Assembly (NCBI GenBank): GCA_963663775.1
Contig: OY760624.1
Span: 372,001 to 436,000 of the forward strand
Length of the DNA stretch: 64,000 nucleotides
Direction of reading: 5' to 3'
Source of the DNA: G963663775 sp963663775
GTDB taxonomy: Bacteria; Bacillota; Clostridia; Oscillospirales; Butyricicoccaceae
Shown here: positions 17,668 to 26,886 of the stretch, piece after piece
Layout: every line of letters starts with the position of its first letter
Position numbering within the stretch: the first letter of the stretch is position 1
The notes under the pieces: model-generated
Told to the model about the DNA's origin: nothing
Seen by the model: the letters and a program-made list of their open reading frames with translations, nothing else
Databases searched by the model: none
Made by a program: the position numbers and the translations under genes

Positions 17668-19074
17668 TTATGTTTCCCCCGTAAACAGTGTCATCGCCTG
17701 CTCCATTTTCATCCCGCGGCTGCCTTTGAACAGCAGTGCATCGCCCGCCTGCGTCTCTTGCCGCAATGCCTGCGCCAATGCCGCATGGGTGTCAAATATA
17801 TGGATTTGCTCCGGTGACATGCCGCTCTCCAGCGCACCCGCACGCATGTCAGCACTGCCTGCGCCATATAAAAACAGCGCATTCGTGTATCTTGCCGCCG
17901 CACGCCCTGCACGCCGATGTCCTTCCGATGCATAGTCACCCAGCTCCAGCATGCCTCCCAGCACAGCAATACGGCGTCCTGCCGTCTTCAGCTCTGAAAA
18001 CGCCTGCAATGCGGCCTCCATAGAGTCCGGACTTGCATTATAGCAGTCTGCAAAGATGGTAAATCCATTTTTTATGAAGGTATTCTGTCGAAATCCACAG
18101 GGTTTATATGCCCCCAGCCCTGCCACAATATCGCCCGGCTCTTCATGAAACTGCAGTGCAACCGCCGCCGCCGCAAGCGCATTGCTGACATTGTGCCGTC
18201 CTGCCACGCACAAATGCGCACGGATACACTCGCCCATGGGCACTTGCCGACAATCTTCCTGTGTGCGGTTAACGATGCTGAAGCGTACAATCTCGCCTTC
18301 GTTTACAATATCACGTGCCACAAAATCACATTCTGGATTTTCAATGCCGTAATAAATGGTTTTGCAGGTCAGTTTTCCACGCTGTTCCCACAGCAGTGGC
18401 TCATCGCCGCACAAAATCGCCACGCCATTCGGGCGCAGACCCTCCAAAATTTCCAGCTTTGCTTTGCAAATGCCTTCCCGAGAGCCTAAAAACGCAATAT
18501 GTGACGTACCGATATTGGTAATCACCGCAATATCCGGCTGTGCCGCAGCTGTCATGCGCGACAACTCCCCAAAATGGTTCATGCCCATCTCCAGCACTGC
18601 CGCTTCTGTCGTTTGCGCAATACAGAGCAAGCTTTGCGGCATGCCGATTTCATTGTTCAGATTGCCTTGTGTTTTGCAGGTTTTGCAGTGCTGCGACAGC
18701 ACCGAGGCAATCATCTCTTTGGTGGTTGTTTTGCCAACAGAACCGGTCACAGCAACGATGCGTGCCTGCAAGGTCTGCCGATATCCATTTGCCAAATCGA
18801 GCAGTGCGCTCCCCGTATCCTGCACATAAATTGCGGGGACTGCGTACGATTCCTCTCTGCGTGCTGAAATCACAGCGGCGGCACCGTTTTCGATTGCCTG
18901 CGCAATGAAATCATGTGCGTCATATCGTTCGCCCACAAGCGGCAGGAACAAACATGCGTCTGCCATTGCACGAGAATCTGTTGCAATGCCTGCCATTTCT
19001 TGATTTGCGCCTACCAGTTCCCCTTTGCACCACCGTGCAGCTTCCTGTAACCAAAACCTTTCCACTTTTTGCAC
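17668..19074 (-). CDS. murF: UDP-MurNAc-tripeptide:D-Ala-D-Ala ligase MurF
   Basis: Adds D-Ala-D-Ala to the UDP-MurNAc tripeptide in the cytoplasm. The product of up to 468 residues has the three Mur-ligase domains and the ATP loop VTGSVGKTTTKEMIA (about residue 110). It carries EMGMNHFGELSRM and the NASPDSMEAAL motif in the C-terminal half. Two in-frame GTG starts are possible. 19065 has AGAAGGTG at good distance, while 19074 is the longest. It is separated from murE by 146 bases, the largest gap inside the dcw cluster. Confidence 0.96.
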   Translation of the reverse strand: MQKVERFWLQEAARWCKGELVGANQEMAGIATDSRAMADACLFLPLVGERYDAHDFIAQAIENGAAAVISARREESYAVPAIYVQDTGSALLDLANGYRQTLQARIVAVTGSVGKTTTKEMIASVLSQHCKTCKTQGNLNNEIGMPQSLLCIAQTTEAAVLEMGMNHFGELSRMTAAAQPDIAVITNIGTSHIAFLGSREGICKAKLEILEGLRPNGVAILCGDEPLLWEQRGKLTCKTIYYGIENPECDFVARDIVNEGEIVRFSIVNRTQEDCRQVPMGECIRAHLCVAGRHNVSNALAAAAVALQFHEEPGDIVAGLGAYKPCGFRQNTFIKNGFTIFADCYNASPDSMEAALQAFSELKTAGRRIAVLGGMLELGDYASEGHRRAGRAAARYTNALFLYGAGSADMRAGALESGMSPEQIHIFDTHAALAQALRQETQAGDALLFKGSRGMKMEQAMTLFTGET

Positions 19075-19220
19075 CTTCTGCCCAATGTTTTTTCATTTTT
19101 GTCGAAAATTAGCGTATTCTGCGCCTATTTTCATGACACACGAAACTTTGCTTATTATACCATACCCAACCGTTCTTTTACAGTCCTCTTGTGTATTTCT
19201 TGTGATTTCTTTTGCAAGCA

Positions 19221-20666
19221 TTATGCCTGTGTATGTGCCGCAAAATATTTTGCCACTTCTTCCCGCTCATCCAAATGGTGCTTGACATGATGGATTTCCT
19301 GATAGGTTTCGTGACCCTTGCCCATCAGCACGACAATGTCCTGGGCCTGTGCATGTTCCAGTGCCCAAAAAATCGCCTCGGTGCGGTTTTCAATCACCGT
19401 TGTTTTGTCCAAGCTGTCCCGCATTCCTGCTACAATATCTTCCAAAATCGCTGCAGGCGACTCGGTGCGTGGATTATCCGATGTCACCACACAAACGTCT
19501 GCCAAACGTGCGGCGAGGGCTCCCATCTTGGGACGCTTGGTTTTATCTCGGTCGCCGCCGCAGCCAAACACCGCAATGACACGCCCTTTTGCAAAGCCAC
19601 GCACTGCCTGCAAAATATTTTCGACCCCATCCGGCGAATGTGCATAATCAATCAGCACGGTATACGGCGCATTGGTTGGCACAACCTCAATCCGCCCCTT
19701 GACTCCGGAAGCACTCGCCAGTGCCTGCGCCGCATCAGACAGCGAAATGTCCAGCGCCAGCGCACAGCCCAACGCCGTCAGTGCATTGTGTACTGAAAAC
19801 ATTCCCGGAATGCCCAGCCGCACTGCTGCCGTTTCCTGCGGTGTCACGCACTGAAACTCCACACAGTCGGCATGCAGTGCAATCTCTTTTGCGCACAAAT
19901 CCGCCGCCCGTTCTGCCGAAAAGGTGAGCACAGGGCATGCGGCATCTGCCAGCATCTTTTCCGCCGCCGCATCATCCAAATTGATAACGCCCCTAGCACT
20001 CATGGAAAACAGCTTTGCCTTGGCACGCCGATACGCCTCCATTGTGTGGTGAAAATCCAAATGGTCCTGTGTCAGATTTGTGAATGCCCCCACCGCATAG
20101 GGGATGCCCCGCACACGGTCGAGCACCAGCGAATGGGAGGAAACCTCCATAATCACATGGCTGCAGCCAGCTTCCAGCATTTGCGCAAACAGCGCATGCA
20201 ATTCATAGGATTCCGGCGTGGTGCGTTCGGTTTCCCACACCTGCTCACCAATCAAATTCTGATTGGTGCCAATCAAGCCTACCTTTGCGCCACGGCTTTC
20301 CAAGATGTGCTTGAGCAAATAGGTGGTGGTGGTTTTGCCATTGGTGCCGGTCACACCAATCATGGTCATTTTTTCGGCAGGATGCCCAAATCGATTGGCG
20401 GCGATGTCTGCCAATGCAGCACGTGCATTGCCCACAACAATCGCAGGTATCTGTGCCGCAGCTTCTTCACAAACCACCGCCACAGCACCTTGTTCCAATG
20501 CCTTTTCGATGTATTGGTGTCCATCAACCACATAGCCTCGAATGGCTACAAACAAATCCCCGCTCTGTACCTTGCGGGAATCATAGCACACTTCCCGAAT
20601 GTCCAGCTCTGCATCTGCATGCATCTGCTGTATTTCTATACCTTGCAGCAATTCCTTTAATTTCAT
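19221..20666 (-). CDS. murE: UDP-MurNAc-tripeptide synthetase MurE (meso-DAP type)
   Basis: Adds the third residue of the stem peptide. The 481-residue protein has the ATP loop GVTGTNGKTTTTYLLK (about residue 110) and EVSSHSLVLDRV. Its DNPRTESP motif (about residue 410) is the DNPR form that selects meso-diaminopimelate rather than lysine. This predicts DAP-type peptidoglycan. The start MKLKELL at 20666 is preferred because GAGGAGA lies six bases upstream; an ATG five codons earlier has no SD. Confidence 0.96.
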   Translation of the reverse strand: MKLKELLQGIEIQQMHADAELDIREVCYDSRKVQSGDLFVAIRGYVVDGHQYIEKALEQGAVAVVCEEAAAQIPAIVVGNARAALADIAANRFGHPAEKMTMIGVTGTNGKTTTTYLLKHILESRGAKVGLIGTNQNLIGEQVWETERTTPESYELHALFAQMLEAGCSHVIMEVSSHSLVLDRVRGIPYAVGAFTNLTQDHLDFHHTMEAYRRAKAKLFSMSARGVINLDDAAAEKMLADAACPVLTFSAERAADLCAKEIALHADCVEFQCVTPQETAAVRLGIPGMFSVHNALTALGCALALDISLSDAAQALASASGVKGRIEVVPTNAPYTVLIDYAHSPDGVENILQAVRGFAKGRVIAVFGCGGDRDKTKRPKMGALAARLADVCVVTSDNPRTESPAAILEDIVAGMRDSLDKTTVIENRTEAIFWALEHAQAQDIVVLMGKGHETYQEIHHVKHHLDEREEVAKYFAAHTQA

Positions 20667-20689
20667 GGGTTCTCTCCTCATCCATGGCG

Positions 20690-23062
20690 TTAATCGCCGA
20701 TATTTGTGCTGTTAGAGAATTCTACGGATACCACTGTGCCAAGATTGACCTGTGTGCCCGCAACCGGACTTTGCTTTGCCGTATTGGTCAAATAATTATC
20801 ATTTTTCGACGCAATACCCGTACGTTTCATGTATAATCCACGTGCTTCCAGCACAGCTTGCGCCTCTGCTGGCGACATCCCAATTACAGTTGGCACGGTC
20901 ACCTGCTGCGTGGATTTTGTACCGCCAAAATACACAATGGTTTGTGCCGAGAGCGGAATTTTGACACCCGAAGACGGCACTTGGTCGGTCACCGTTTCTT
21001 CGCTGCCTTCTGTTCGATACAAAATGCCTGCGTCTTTCAAAATCGTGGCTGCTTCCTGTGCGGTTTTGCCCACAACATTTGGCATAGTCACTTCTTTGCG
21101 GTCGCTTTCGCTGTCGTCATACTGCGGCTCTATGCCCATATACGGCAAGACATCGGACAACACACGTGCCACCACAGGTGCAGCCACCGCACCGCCGCCA
21201 TGCGTTGCCGACTGCGGCAAGTCAGATACGGACACCAACACCACAATCTGGGGGTCATCCATCGGCGCAACCCCGATGAACGATGCGGTATAGCGGTCTT
21301 CTGTATCGCCTTTTTGCTGCAAAATCTGTGAAGTCGCTGTCTTGCCGCCCACACGATACCCTGCAACATAGGCGTTTTGTCCTGTACCGTTTGCCACAAC
21401 CTGCTCCATTGCTGCACACATATAGTCAGAGGTGCTCTCGGAAATCACCTGCCGCAGCACTTCTGTGTCAAACGTTTCTGTGACATTGCCTTCGCTGTCC
21501 ACAATTTCCTTCACCATATGCGGTGTTTTCAGTCGTCCATCGTCTACAATCGCTGAAACCATGGAAATCATCTGAATCGGTGTGACCTGAAAACGCTGTC
21601 CAAACGATGCCACCGCAAGGTCGACATTGGTGAAGCTATCTTGCGGATGAAAAATGCTTTGTGCCTCGCCCGGCAAATCAATACCGGTTTTTTGCAGAAG
21701 ACCAAACGCCTCTACATATTCATAAAAGCGGTCGGTTCCCGTCTTTGCGGCAATTTCCATCATCGCAACGTTGCAGGAATTCATCAGCGCATGGGTCAAA
21801 TCCTCGCTGCCGTGTCCAGCGGTTTTCCAGCACTTAATGGGCTTATTCCAACCCTCGACCATTTTAGAGCCGCTGCAATAAAACGTGCTTGCTGCATTGA
21901 CCAATCCCAATTCATATGCCGTTGCCACATTCAGCAGCTTGAAGGTCGAACCTGGCTCATAAGAATCCATAATGGTCTTGTTGCGCCACATTTTATTCAG
22001 CTCCTGCATGCGGGTATTGCCGATAATATCCACCTTTTCCTCGTTGGACTTGTCGGTCTCTGTTAGGTTTACCGTGCCGCCCTCCTGCAAATAGGTATCG
22101 CTGATGGCAGCGGACAGCCCTTCTTCCGCCAATGCATTTGTAATCTTGCTGCGCAGCTCTGACAAAAGAGAATCCGCCGTGATGGTGCGTGGCTCATTCA
22201 GGTCAAAGTCCGGCTTGTTTGCCATCGCCAAAATTTCGCCTGTTTTCACATTCATCACGATGCCAGACACACCGCCGCGTGCCTGCGGATTGTCCTCCAA
22301 TGCAATTTCCAGATTTTTTTCCAGAAAATGCTGCACCGCTTCATCAATCGTCAGCACCACGCTGTCGCCGTTTTCCGCTGGAATAAATTGTTCATATTTA
22401 AACGGCATTTCGCCGCCTCTGCCGTTGGTTGCCTTGACCACACGACCATTTTTGCCGGACAGCACATCATTATATTGCAGTTCAATCCCCTGCGCTCCAT
22501 CGCCATCGGCATTCAAAAAGCCCAGCACCTGCGCCGCAAAATTTCCATATGGATAATACCGCTTGGTATCGGGTGTCAAATTGACCCCAATACAGCCGTT
22601 GTCCGACAGCACCTTCACCAATGCATCTGCCGTATCCTTTTCCACACCCTGTTTAATCACCACATAGCTGGTGTCTTTCTGCACTTGCTTTAACACTTGG
22701 TCATAATCCAGCTCCAGCTGCTCCGACAGGACTTTTGCCAATGTTTCCTGCTGCTGCTGCTCGGAAATACCCGCCTTGACTTTGTCTTCACTGATGGCAT
22801 TGCGTGGGTCAACCGTCACTAGCTCTGTGCCTGCGGAAACCGCCAGTTCCTTCATATTGCAGTCATAAATCGTGCCCCTGGTCGGCTTCACAAGGGTATT
22901 GCGTGTCTGCGTGGTCAACGCCTTCTCCTGATAAAAATCATGCTGCACAATCTGCAGACTGATGAGCTGCAAAAAAACCGCTAAAAATCCGATAACGGAA
23001 AAAATGCCTGTAAACACACGAATGCGCTTTTTCATTGATTGATTGGGTCCTTTGATGGGCAT
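20690..23062 (-). CDS. Class B penicillin-binding protein with two PASTA domains (FtsI/SpoVD type)
   Basis: A division or spore-cortex transpeptidase of 790 residues. It has an N-terminal membrane anchor (about residues 15-40), a dimerisation domain, and a transpeptidase domain with the active-site SxxK in EPGSTFKLL (about residue 369), SCN (about 425) and KTA (GGKTATSQ, about 575). Two C-terminal PASTA repeats begin VTMPNVVGKTAQEA and VTVPTVIGMSPAEA. The position after ftsL and before murE matches spoVD of Bacillus. The start MPIKGPN at 23062 has a GGAGGT SD. Whether it also serves vegetative division is unknown. Confidence 0.95.
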   Translation of the reverse strand: MPIKGPNQSMKKRIRVFTGIFSVIGFLAVFLQLISLQIVQHDFYQEKALTTQTRNTLVKPTRGTIYDCNMKELAVSAGTELVTVDPRNAISEDKVKAGISEQQQQETLAKVLSEQLELDYDQVLKQVQKDTSYVVIKQGVEKDTADALVKVLSDNGCIGVNLTPDTKRYYPYGNFAAQVLGFLNADGDGAQGIELQYNDVLSGKNGRVVKATNGRGGEMPFKYEQFIPAENGDSVVLTIDEAVQHFLEKNLEIALEDNPQARGGVSGIVMNVKTGEILAMANKPDFDLNEPRTITADSLLSELRSKITNALAEEGLSAAISDTYLQEGGTVNLTETDKSNEEKVDIIGNTRMQELNKMWRNKTIMDSYEPGSTFKLLNVATAYELGLVNAASTFYCSGSKMVEGWNKPIKCWKTAGHGSEDLTHALMNSCNVAMMEIAAKTGTDRFYEYVEAFGLLQKTGIDLPGEAQSIFHPQDSFTNVDLAVASFGQRFQVTPIQMISMVSAIVDDGRLKTPHMVKEIVDSEGNVTETFDTEVLRQVISESTSDYMCAAMEQVVANGTGQNAYVAGYRVGGKTATSQILQQKGDTEDRYTASFIGVAPMDDPQIVVLVSVSDLPQSATHGGGAVAAPVVARVLSDVLPYMGIEPQYDDSESDRKEVTMPNVVGKTAQEAATILKDAGILYRTEGSEETVTDQVPSSGVKIPLSAQTIVYFGGTKSTQQVTVPTVIGMSPAEAQAVLEARGLYMKRTGIASKNDNYLTNTAKQSPVAGTQVNLGTVVSVEFSNSTNIGD

Positions 23063-23228
23063 ATGCAACCTCCGCCATTTCTGTGATGCCACGAATTTGT
23101 TTCAGACAGCATGCGATAGACACGCTCTGCCATCCATAAAAATACAATCACTTTCTTCTCATGAAAAAAGGAGCCAGAAATGTCACACACCTCTCACTCC
23201 CGCCTTCAACAGTATACTATTCTTCTGC

Positions 23229-23708
23229 CTATTGCAGATATGCCTTCACCGCAGCAGCATACTTGCTAATCTTTGCAAGTATGCCATCCGTATTGTCCGA
23301 CACTTCAATGCAGTCCGGATTATTCATTTCGATGTATTCCACCGAATTGCTGTCCATTTTCACCATACCCAGTATATTTTGCGCATACTCTTCGACATAA
23401 GTCAAGTTCAATTCACGATCCTGCCGTGTTTTCAAAGAAACATATTCGTCCTGCAGGGTCTGCAGGCTTTCTTCGTGATTTGCCACCTCCGTGGTCAGTT
23501 CGGTCAGACGCATCTGGTTGCACACCAAAAGACCCGCAACCCCTGCCACCAACACAAGACACATAATCTGCGGCAAACGCATGGTTCGTTTGTGGGGTCG
23601 TATGACTCGCAGCGGCGCTTGCTGTACCTGTGGCTGCTGCTGCGGCTGTTTCTGATAGGTTTCCTGATAAGCAACGCTCTCCCGTGAGGCTCTTGGCATC
23701 CGTGCCAT
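23229..23708 (-). CDS. ftsL: FtsL-like septum formation protein
   Basis: A 159-residue bitopic protein. A Gln-rich basic N-terminal tail is followed by one membrane helix (about residues 50-68) and a leucine-zipper-like coiled coil (TELTTEVANHEESLQTLQDEYVSL region) of the FtsL/DivIC type. It then has the YVEEYAQNILGMVK motif. The position between rsmH and the PASTA PBP is the usual ftsL locus. The start MARMPRAS at 23708 follows GGAGGGA; longer readings run into rsmH. Confidence 0.82.
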   Translation of the reverse strand: MARMPRASRESVAYQETYQKQPQQQPQVQQAPLRVIRPHKRTMRLPQIMCLVLVAGVAGLLVCNQMRLTELTTEVANHEESLQTLQDEYVSLKTRQDRELNLTYVEEYAQNILGMVKMDSNSVEYIEMNNPDCIEVSDNTDGILAKISKYAAAVKAYLQ

Positions 23709-23724
23709 TGAAATCCCTCCTCTT

Positions 23725-24666
23725 TTAGTCCGGTGATTTCTCACAGATGCGCAGCTTTGCACTGCGCGCACGTGGATTGTCTGCAATTTCCTGCGAGGAT
23801 GGCACAATCGGTTTATGGGTCACCAACCGCACGCGCGGTTTGTTGCCGCAGATGCAAATCGGAAAATCCTTCGGGCAAGTGCATCCCTGCGCTGCCTTTG
23901 CAAAGGCAGTTTTCACAATGCGGTCTTCCAGCGAGTGGAAGGTAATCACTGCCAACCTGCCGCCCGGTGCCAAGCAACCGATTGCATGCTCCATCGCCTC
24001 TTTCACCGCCCCCAATTCATCATTCACTGCAATGCGGATTGCCTGAAAGGTGCGCTTGGCAGGATGCTGCTTCTCCCGCCGTGCCTGTGCCGGCATTGCT
24101 GCACGAATAATTTCGGCAAGCTCCAAAGTGGTGGCAATCGGTCGCTTCTGCCGCTCTCGTTCGATGGCTGCCGCAATCAAAGGGGCATACCGCTCTTCTC
24201 CATAGGAAAAGAAAATCTGGCGCAGCTCTTCTCTCGCCCACGTGTTCACCACGTCAAAGGCTGTTAATGTCTGCTGTCGGTCCATCCGCATATCCAGCGG
24301 GGCATCCTGCATATAGGAAAACCCCCGTTCTGCATGGTCAAGCTGCGGGGAAGACACCCCAAGGTCGAACAAAATGCCATTCGCCTGTGTTTGTCCATTT
24401 TTCGCAAGCACCTCGTCCAGATGCCGAAAATCGCTTTTGTTGAGTGTAACCCGCTGCAGCACCGCCGCCAATCGCAGCTTTGCGTGCTCCAACGCTTCAT
24501 CATCACGGTCGATGCAAAGCAACCGCCCCGCATCGGACAACCGTTGTGCAATGTGCAAAGAATGTCCTGCGCCGCCAAGGGTCGCATCGATATATACACC
24601 ATCCGGCTGGATATGCAGCCCTTCCAGACACTCGCTGAGCAAAATAGATTCGTGCTGAAACTCCAC
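23725..24666 (-). CDS. rsmH: 16S rRNA (cytosine-1402-N4)-methyltransferase RsmH
   Basis: Methylates C1402 of 16S rRNA using SAM. The 313-residue protein (MraW family) has the SAM site YIDATLGGAGHS near residue 30, the LFDLGVSSPQLD motif (about residue 100), the insertion domain with TFQAIRIAVNDEL, and a C-terminal GRLAVITFHSLEDRIVK segment. The GTG start at 24666 is backed by AAAGGAGGGG eight bases upstream. It is the second gene of the dcw operon. Confidence 0.96.
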   Translation of the reverse strand: MEFQHESILLSECLEGLHIQPDGVYIDATLGGAGHSLHIAQRLSDAGRLLCIDRDDEALEHAKLRLAAVLQRVTLNKSDFRHLDEVLAKNGQTQANGILFDLGVSSPQLDHAERGFSYMQDAPLDMRMDRQQTLTAFDVVNTWAREELRQIFFSYGEERYAPLIAAAIERERQKRPIATTLELAEIIRAAMPAQARREKQHPAKRTFQAIRIAVNDELGAVKEAMEHAIGCLAPGGRLAVITFHSLEDRIVKTAFAKAAQGCTCPKDFPICICGNKPRVRLVTHKPIVPSSQEIADNPRARSAKLRICEKSPD

Positions 24667-24728
24667 GCTGTATACCCCTCCTTTTCTTCCCAAAATTATG
24701 AAAAGAAACACGACCCCGTCGTATTTCT

Positions 24729-25145
24729 CTAAAAACCAAGCTCCTCCATCGCTTCTGCGATGTTCTCTGTTGTCAGTGCCTCGTTGTATGTATTCCACTT
24801 GTTGCTGTCCCAAATTTCCGCATGACCGGAAACGCCGATGATGCTCACATCTTTCGTAAGACCGGCATAGGCACGCAAATTTGATGGAATGAGGATGCGT
24901 CCCTGCTTGTCCGCTTCGACATCTGCCGCTGCGGAAAAAAAGAACCGCTGCAAATTACGCGACTTGCTGAGAGGAAGTGCCTCAATTTTTTCTTCCAGTG
25001 CCGTCCACGCCGCTTCCGGATACAAAAAAAGACACGCATCCAACCCTTTGGTGATGGTGAAGCGTTCGCCAAGCCCTTCTCGCAGCTTGATGGGAATGAA
25101 CACACGCCCTTTGGTATCAATGGTATGTTGATATTCACCTTTCAT
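24729..25145 (-). CDS. mraZ: Transcriptional regulator MraZ
   Basis: A 138-residue DNA-binding protein with two AbrB-like MraZ repeats, each with a DxKGR motif (DTKGRVFIPIKLRE near residue 10, and the related EADKQGRILIPSNLR near residue 78). In other bacteria MraZ forms a ring that binds repeated GTGG-type boxes at its own promoter and regulates the dcw operon. Three such boxes lie at 25182-25211 just upstream, so autoregulation is very likely here. Confidence 0.96.
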   Translation of the reverse strand: MKGEYQHTIDTKGRVFIPIKLREGLGERFTITKGLDACLFLYPEAAWTALEEKIEALPLSKSRNLQRFFFSAAADVEADKQGRILIPSNLRAYAGLTKDVSIIGVSGHAEIWDSNKWNTYNEALTTENIAEAMEELGF

Positions 25146-25181
25146 ACCGATTCACACTCCATGCTGTGCAGATGCACAAGC

Positions 25182-25211
25182 ATCCACTTGCCTCCACCTT
25201 TCCCCACTGGG
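25182..25211 (-). promoter_or_regulatory. Three MraZ boxes (GTGG repeats, 10-bp period)
   Basis: On the minus strand, GTGG occurs three times in the same register (GTGGGG, GTGGAG, GTGGAT), each 10 bases apart. They lie between the dcw -10 element and the mraZ start. This matches the known architecture of MraZ operators: short direct repeats with five-base spacers. Confidence 0.8.
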
Positions 25212-25218
25212 TATGTCT

Positions 25219-25247
25219 ATTATACTTGACGCTTCTTTGAATTGCAA
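25219..25247 (-). promoter_or_regulatory. Promoter of the dcw (mraZ) operon
   Basis: On the minus strand, TTGCAA (25242-25247), 17 bases, then a consensus TATAAT (25219-25224). Predicted initiation falls at the edge of the MraZ boxes. Confidence 0.75.
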
Positions 25248-25327
25248 GGCTTTTTCACTATTTTTTAGCAACGTATCGGCGTTTATTTTGTCGATTTTTG
25301 TTTTGCGCTGCACGCAAACTTTCATAA

Positions 25328-25366
25328 AAAAAGAAGAAGCTGTTTTTTGAACAGCCCCTCCTTGCA
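25328..25366 (-). terminator. Terminator after the coiled-coil gene
   Basis: On the minus strand, GGCTGTT and AACAGC arms around a CAAAA loop, followed by TTCTTCTTTTTTT. Confidence 0.75.
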
Positions 25367-25371
25367 TTCCA

Positions 25372-25830
25372 TTATTTTGCGCTCGCACGAAATCTCGCTC
25401 TCGCCTTTTTGATTTCCTCCAAAGACTGTGCCGCCGATTCCTCTGCACGCTTGAGAATATCCTCGCAATAGTCATTTGCAATCCTGCGCAGCTCACGTGA
25501 CTGGATTTCCGCATTCCCAATAATCTCTTTTGCCTTGCGCCGTGATTGCTGCACAATTTCGGTTTCGTTAATCATCTGCCGTGCGGTATCTTCCGCCTGC
25601 TTGACAATTGCCTCTGCCTCTCGCTTGCCTGCGGCAATCAAATCATTGCGTTTCTCCACGATTTCATTCGCCATTTTCACATCGTTCGGCATATTCATGC
25701 GCAATTCATCCAGAATATCCAGTGCACGGTCACGCTCAATCATGCACTTATCGCCTCCAAATGGCACCGTCCAGCTGTCCTGCACCATTTCATACAGACT
25801 GTTAATCAGTTGCTCCAAATGCTCTATCAC
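25372..25830 (-). CDS. Coiled-coil protein of unknown function next to coaD
   Basis: A 152-residue, highly charged, mostly helical protein. From about residue 45 it has continuous heptad-like Ala/Glu/Arg-rich sequence (REAEAIVKQAEDTARQMINE), resembling ATP-synthase b/E-type stalks and DivIVA-like rods. It has no membrane segment. Genes of this kind often follow coaD in Clostridia and are annotated loosely as ATPase-like. It overlaps coaD by four bases, so it is co-translated. Function is not recognised. Confidence 0.75.
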   Translation of the reverse strand: MIEHLEQLINSLYEMVQDSWTVPFGGDKCMIERDRALDILDELRMNMPNDVKMANEIVEKRNDLIAAGKREAEAIVKQAEDTARQMINETEIVQQSRRKAKEIIGNAEIQSRELRRIANDYCEDILKRAEESAAQSLEEIKKARARFRASAK

Positions 25831-26318
25831 ACACAGCCATCCCTTCTCATACGTGTCAAAATCTCGTCTTGAATCATAGTCGGCACAAACCCATCCACTG
25901 CACCGCCATGGCTTGCAATATCCTTTACCATTGACGAACTTAAAAACATATATTGTGCGCTCGTCATCAAAAACATCGTATCCACTGCCGGATTCATCTG
26001 CCGATTTGCCAGTGCCATCTGAAATTCATACTCAAAATCCGACATCGCACGCAATCCCTTCACGATGCTGCATGCACCACGTTTTGTGACATATTCTGCA
26101 AGCAATCCACCAAATCCATCAATTTCAACATTCGGCAAATGTGCGGTCGTTTTTCGCAGCATGGCAATGCGTTCTTCACAGCTGAACATCGGCTTTTTGT
26201 TGCCGTTGTGCATCACGGCAACCACCAGTCTGTCAAACTGCCTGCACGCACGCTCAATAATATCCAGATGCCCCAAAGTCACCGGGTCAAACGACCCAGG
26301 ATAGATTGCTATTTTCAT
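25827..26318 (-). CDS. coaD: Phosphopantetheine adenylyltransferase
   Basis: Catalyses the penultimate step of coenzyme A synthesis, joining 4'-phosphopantetheine and ATP. The 163-residue nucleotidyltransferase has the N-terminal PGSFDPVTLGHLDII motif carrying the TxGH catalytic signature. FLMTSAQYMFLSSSMVKDIA is in the C-terminal half with the conserved SSS-V-K pattern. It lies 22 bases after rsmD. Confidence 0.97.
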   Translation of the reverse strand: MKIAIYPGSFDPVTLGHLDIIERACRQFDRLVVAVMHNGNKKPMFSCEERIAMLRKTTAHLPNVEIDGFGGLLAEYVTKRGACSIVKGLRAMSDFEYEFQMALANRQMNPAVDTMFLMTSAQYMFLSSSMVKDIASHGGAVDGFVPTMIQDEILTRMRRDGCV

Positions 26319-26340
26319 AAAAAAACCTCTGTTTTAGGTT

Positions 26341-26886
26341 TTATCCCTGCGCCTCTTTGCATAAAACCGTAATTTTAATTGTGCCATAGCGATACTCCCG
26401 TTTGACTGCAAACGGTGCTTTCCAAACATCATCCACTGCACTTTCGCATATTATTATACCATTTGCCCGCAAAATGTCAAACCTTTGTATGGCAAAAAGT
26501 ATCTCCTCTAGCACTTTTCCCCCATAGGGCGGGTCTAAGAAAATCAAATCCTTGCTTTGCGGCTTGGTTTTTTGCAGATAGGTCAGTGCGGCGCAGGCGT
26601 GCACCTGTGCATGTTCTTCCACTCTTGCGGCACTGATATTTTTACGAACCACCTGCAATGCCGTTTTATCCTGCTCCACAAAATCAGCATGTGCCGCCCC
26701 TCGTGATAGTGCTTCAATGCCCAGCTGTCCTGTTCCTGCGAACAAATCCAGCACCTGTGCGCCACGCACTTGCATCTGGATGATGTTAAACACCGATTCC
26801 TTAACCCGTGCGGTGGTTGGTCGGGTGCCTTGTCCAGGAACGGTCTGCAAAACCTTGCCCCGTGCAGTGCCGGAAATTACTCTCAT
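26341..26886 (-). CDS. rsmD: 16S rRNA (guanine-966-N2)-methyltransferase RsmD
   Basis: A SAM-dependent methyltransferase of 181 residues acting on assembled 30S particles. It has the N-terminal RVISGTARGK stretch, the SAM site VLDLFAGTGQLGIEALSRGA (about residue 45) and the catalytic IFLDPPYG motif (about residue 118). rsmD next to coaD is widely conserved. It overlaps uvrC by four bases. Confidence 0.95.
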   Translation of the reverse strand: MRVISGTARGKVLQTVPGQGTRPTTARVKESVFNIIQMQVRGAQVLDLFAGTGQLGIEALSRGAAHADFVEQDKTALQVVRKNISAARVEEHAQVHACAALTYLQKTKPQSKDLIFLDPPYGGKVLEEILFAIQRFDILRANGIIICESAVDDVWKAPFAVKREYRYGTIKITVLCKEAQG

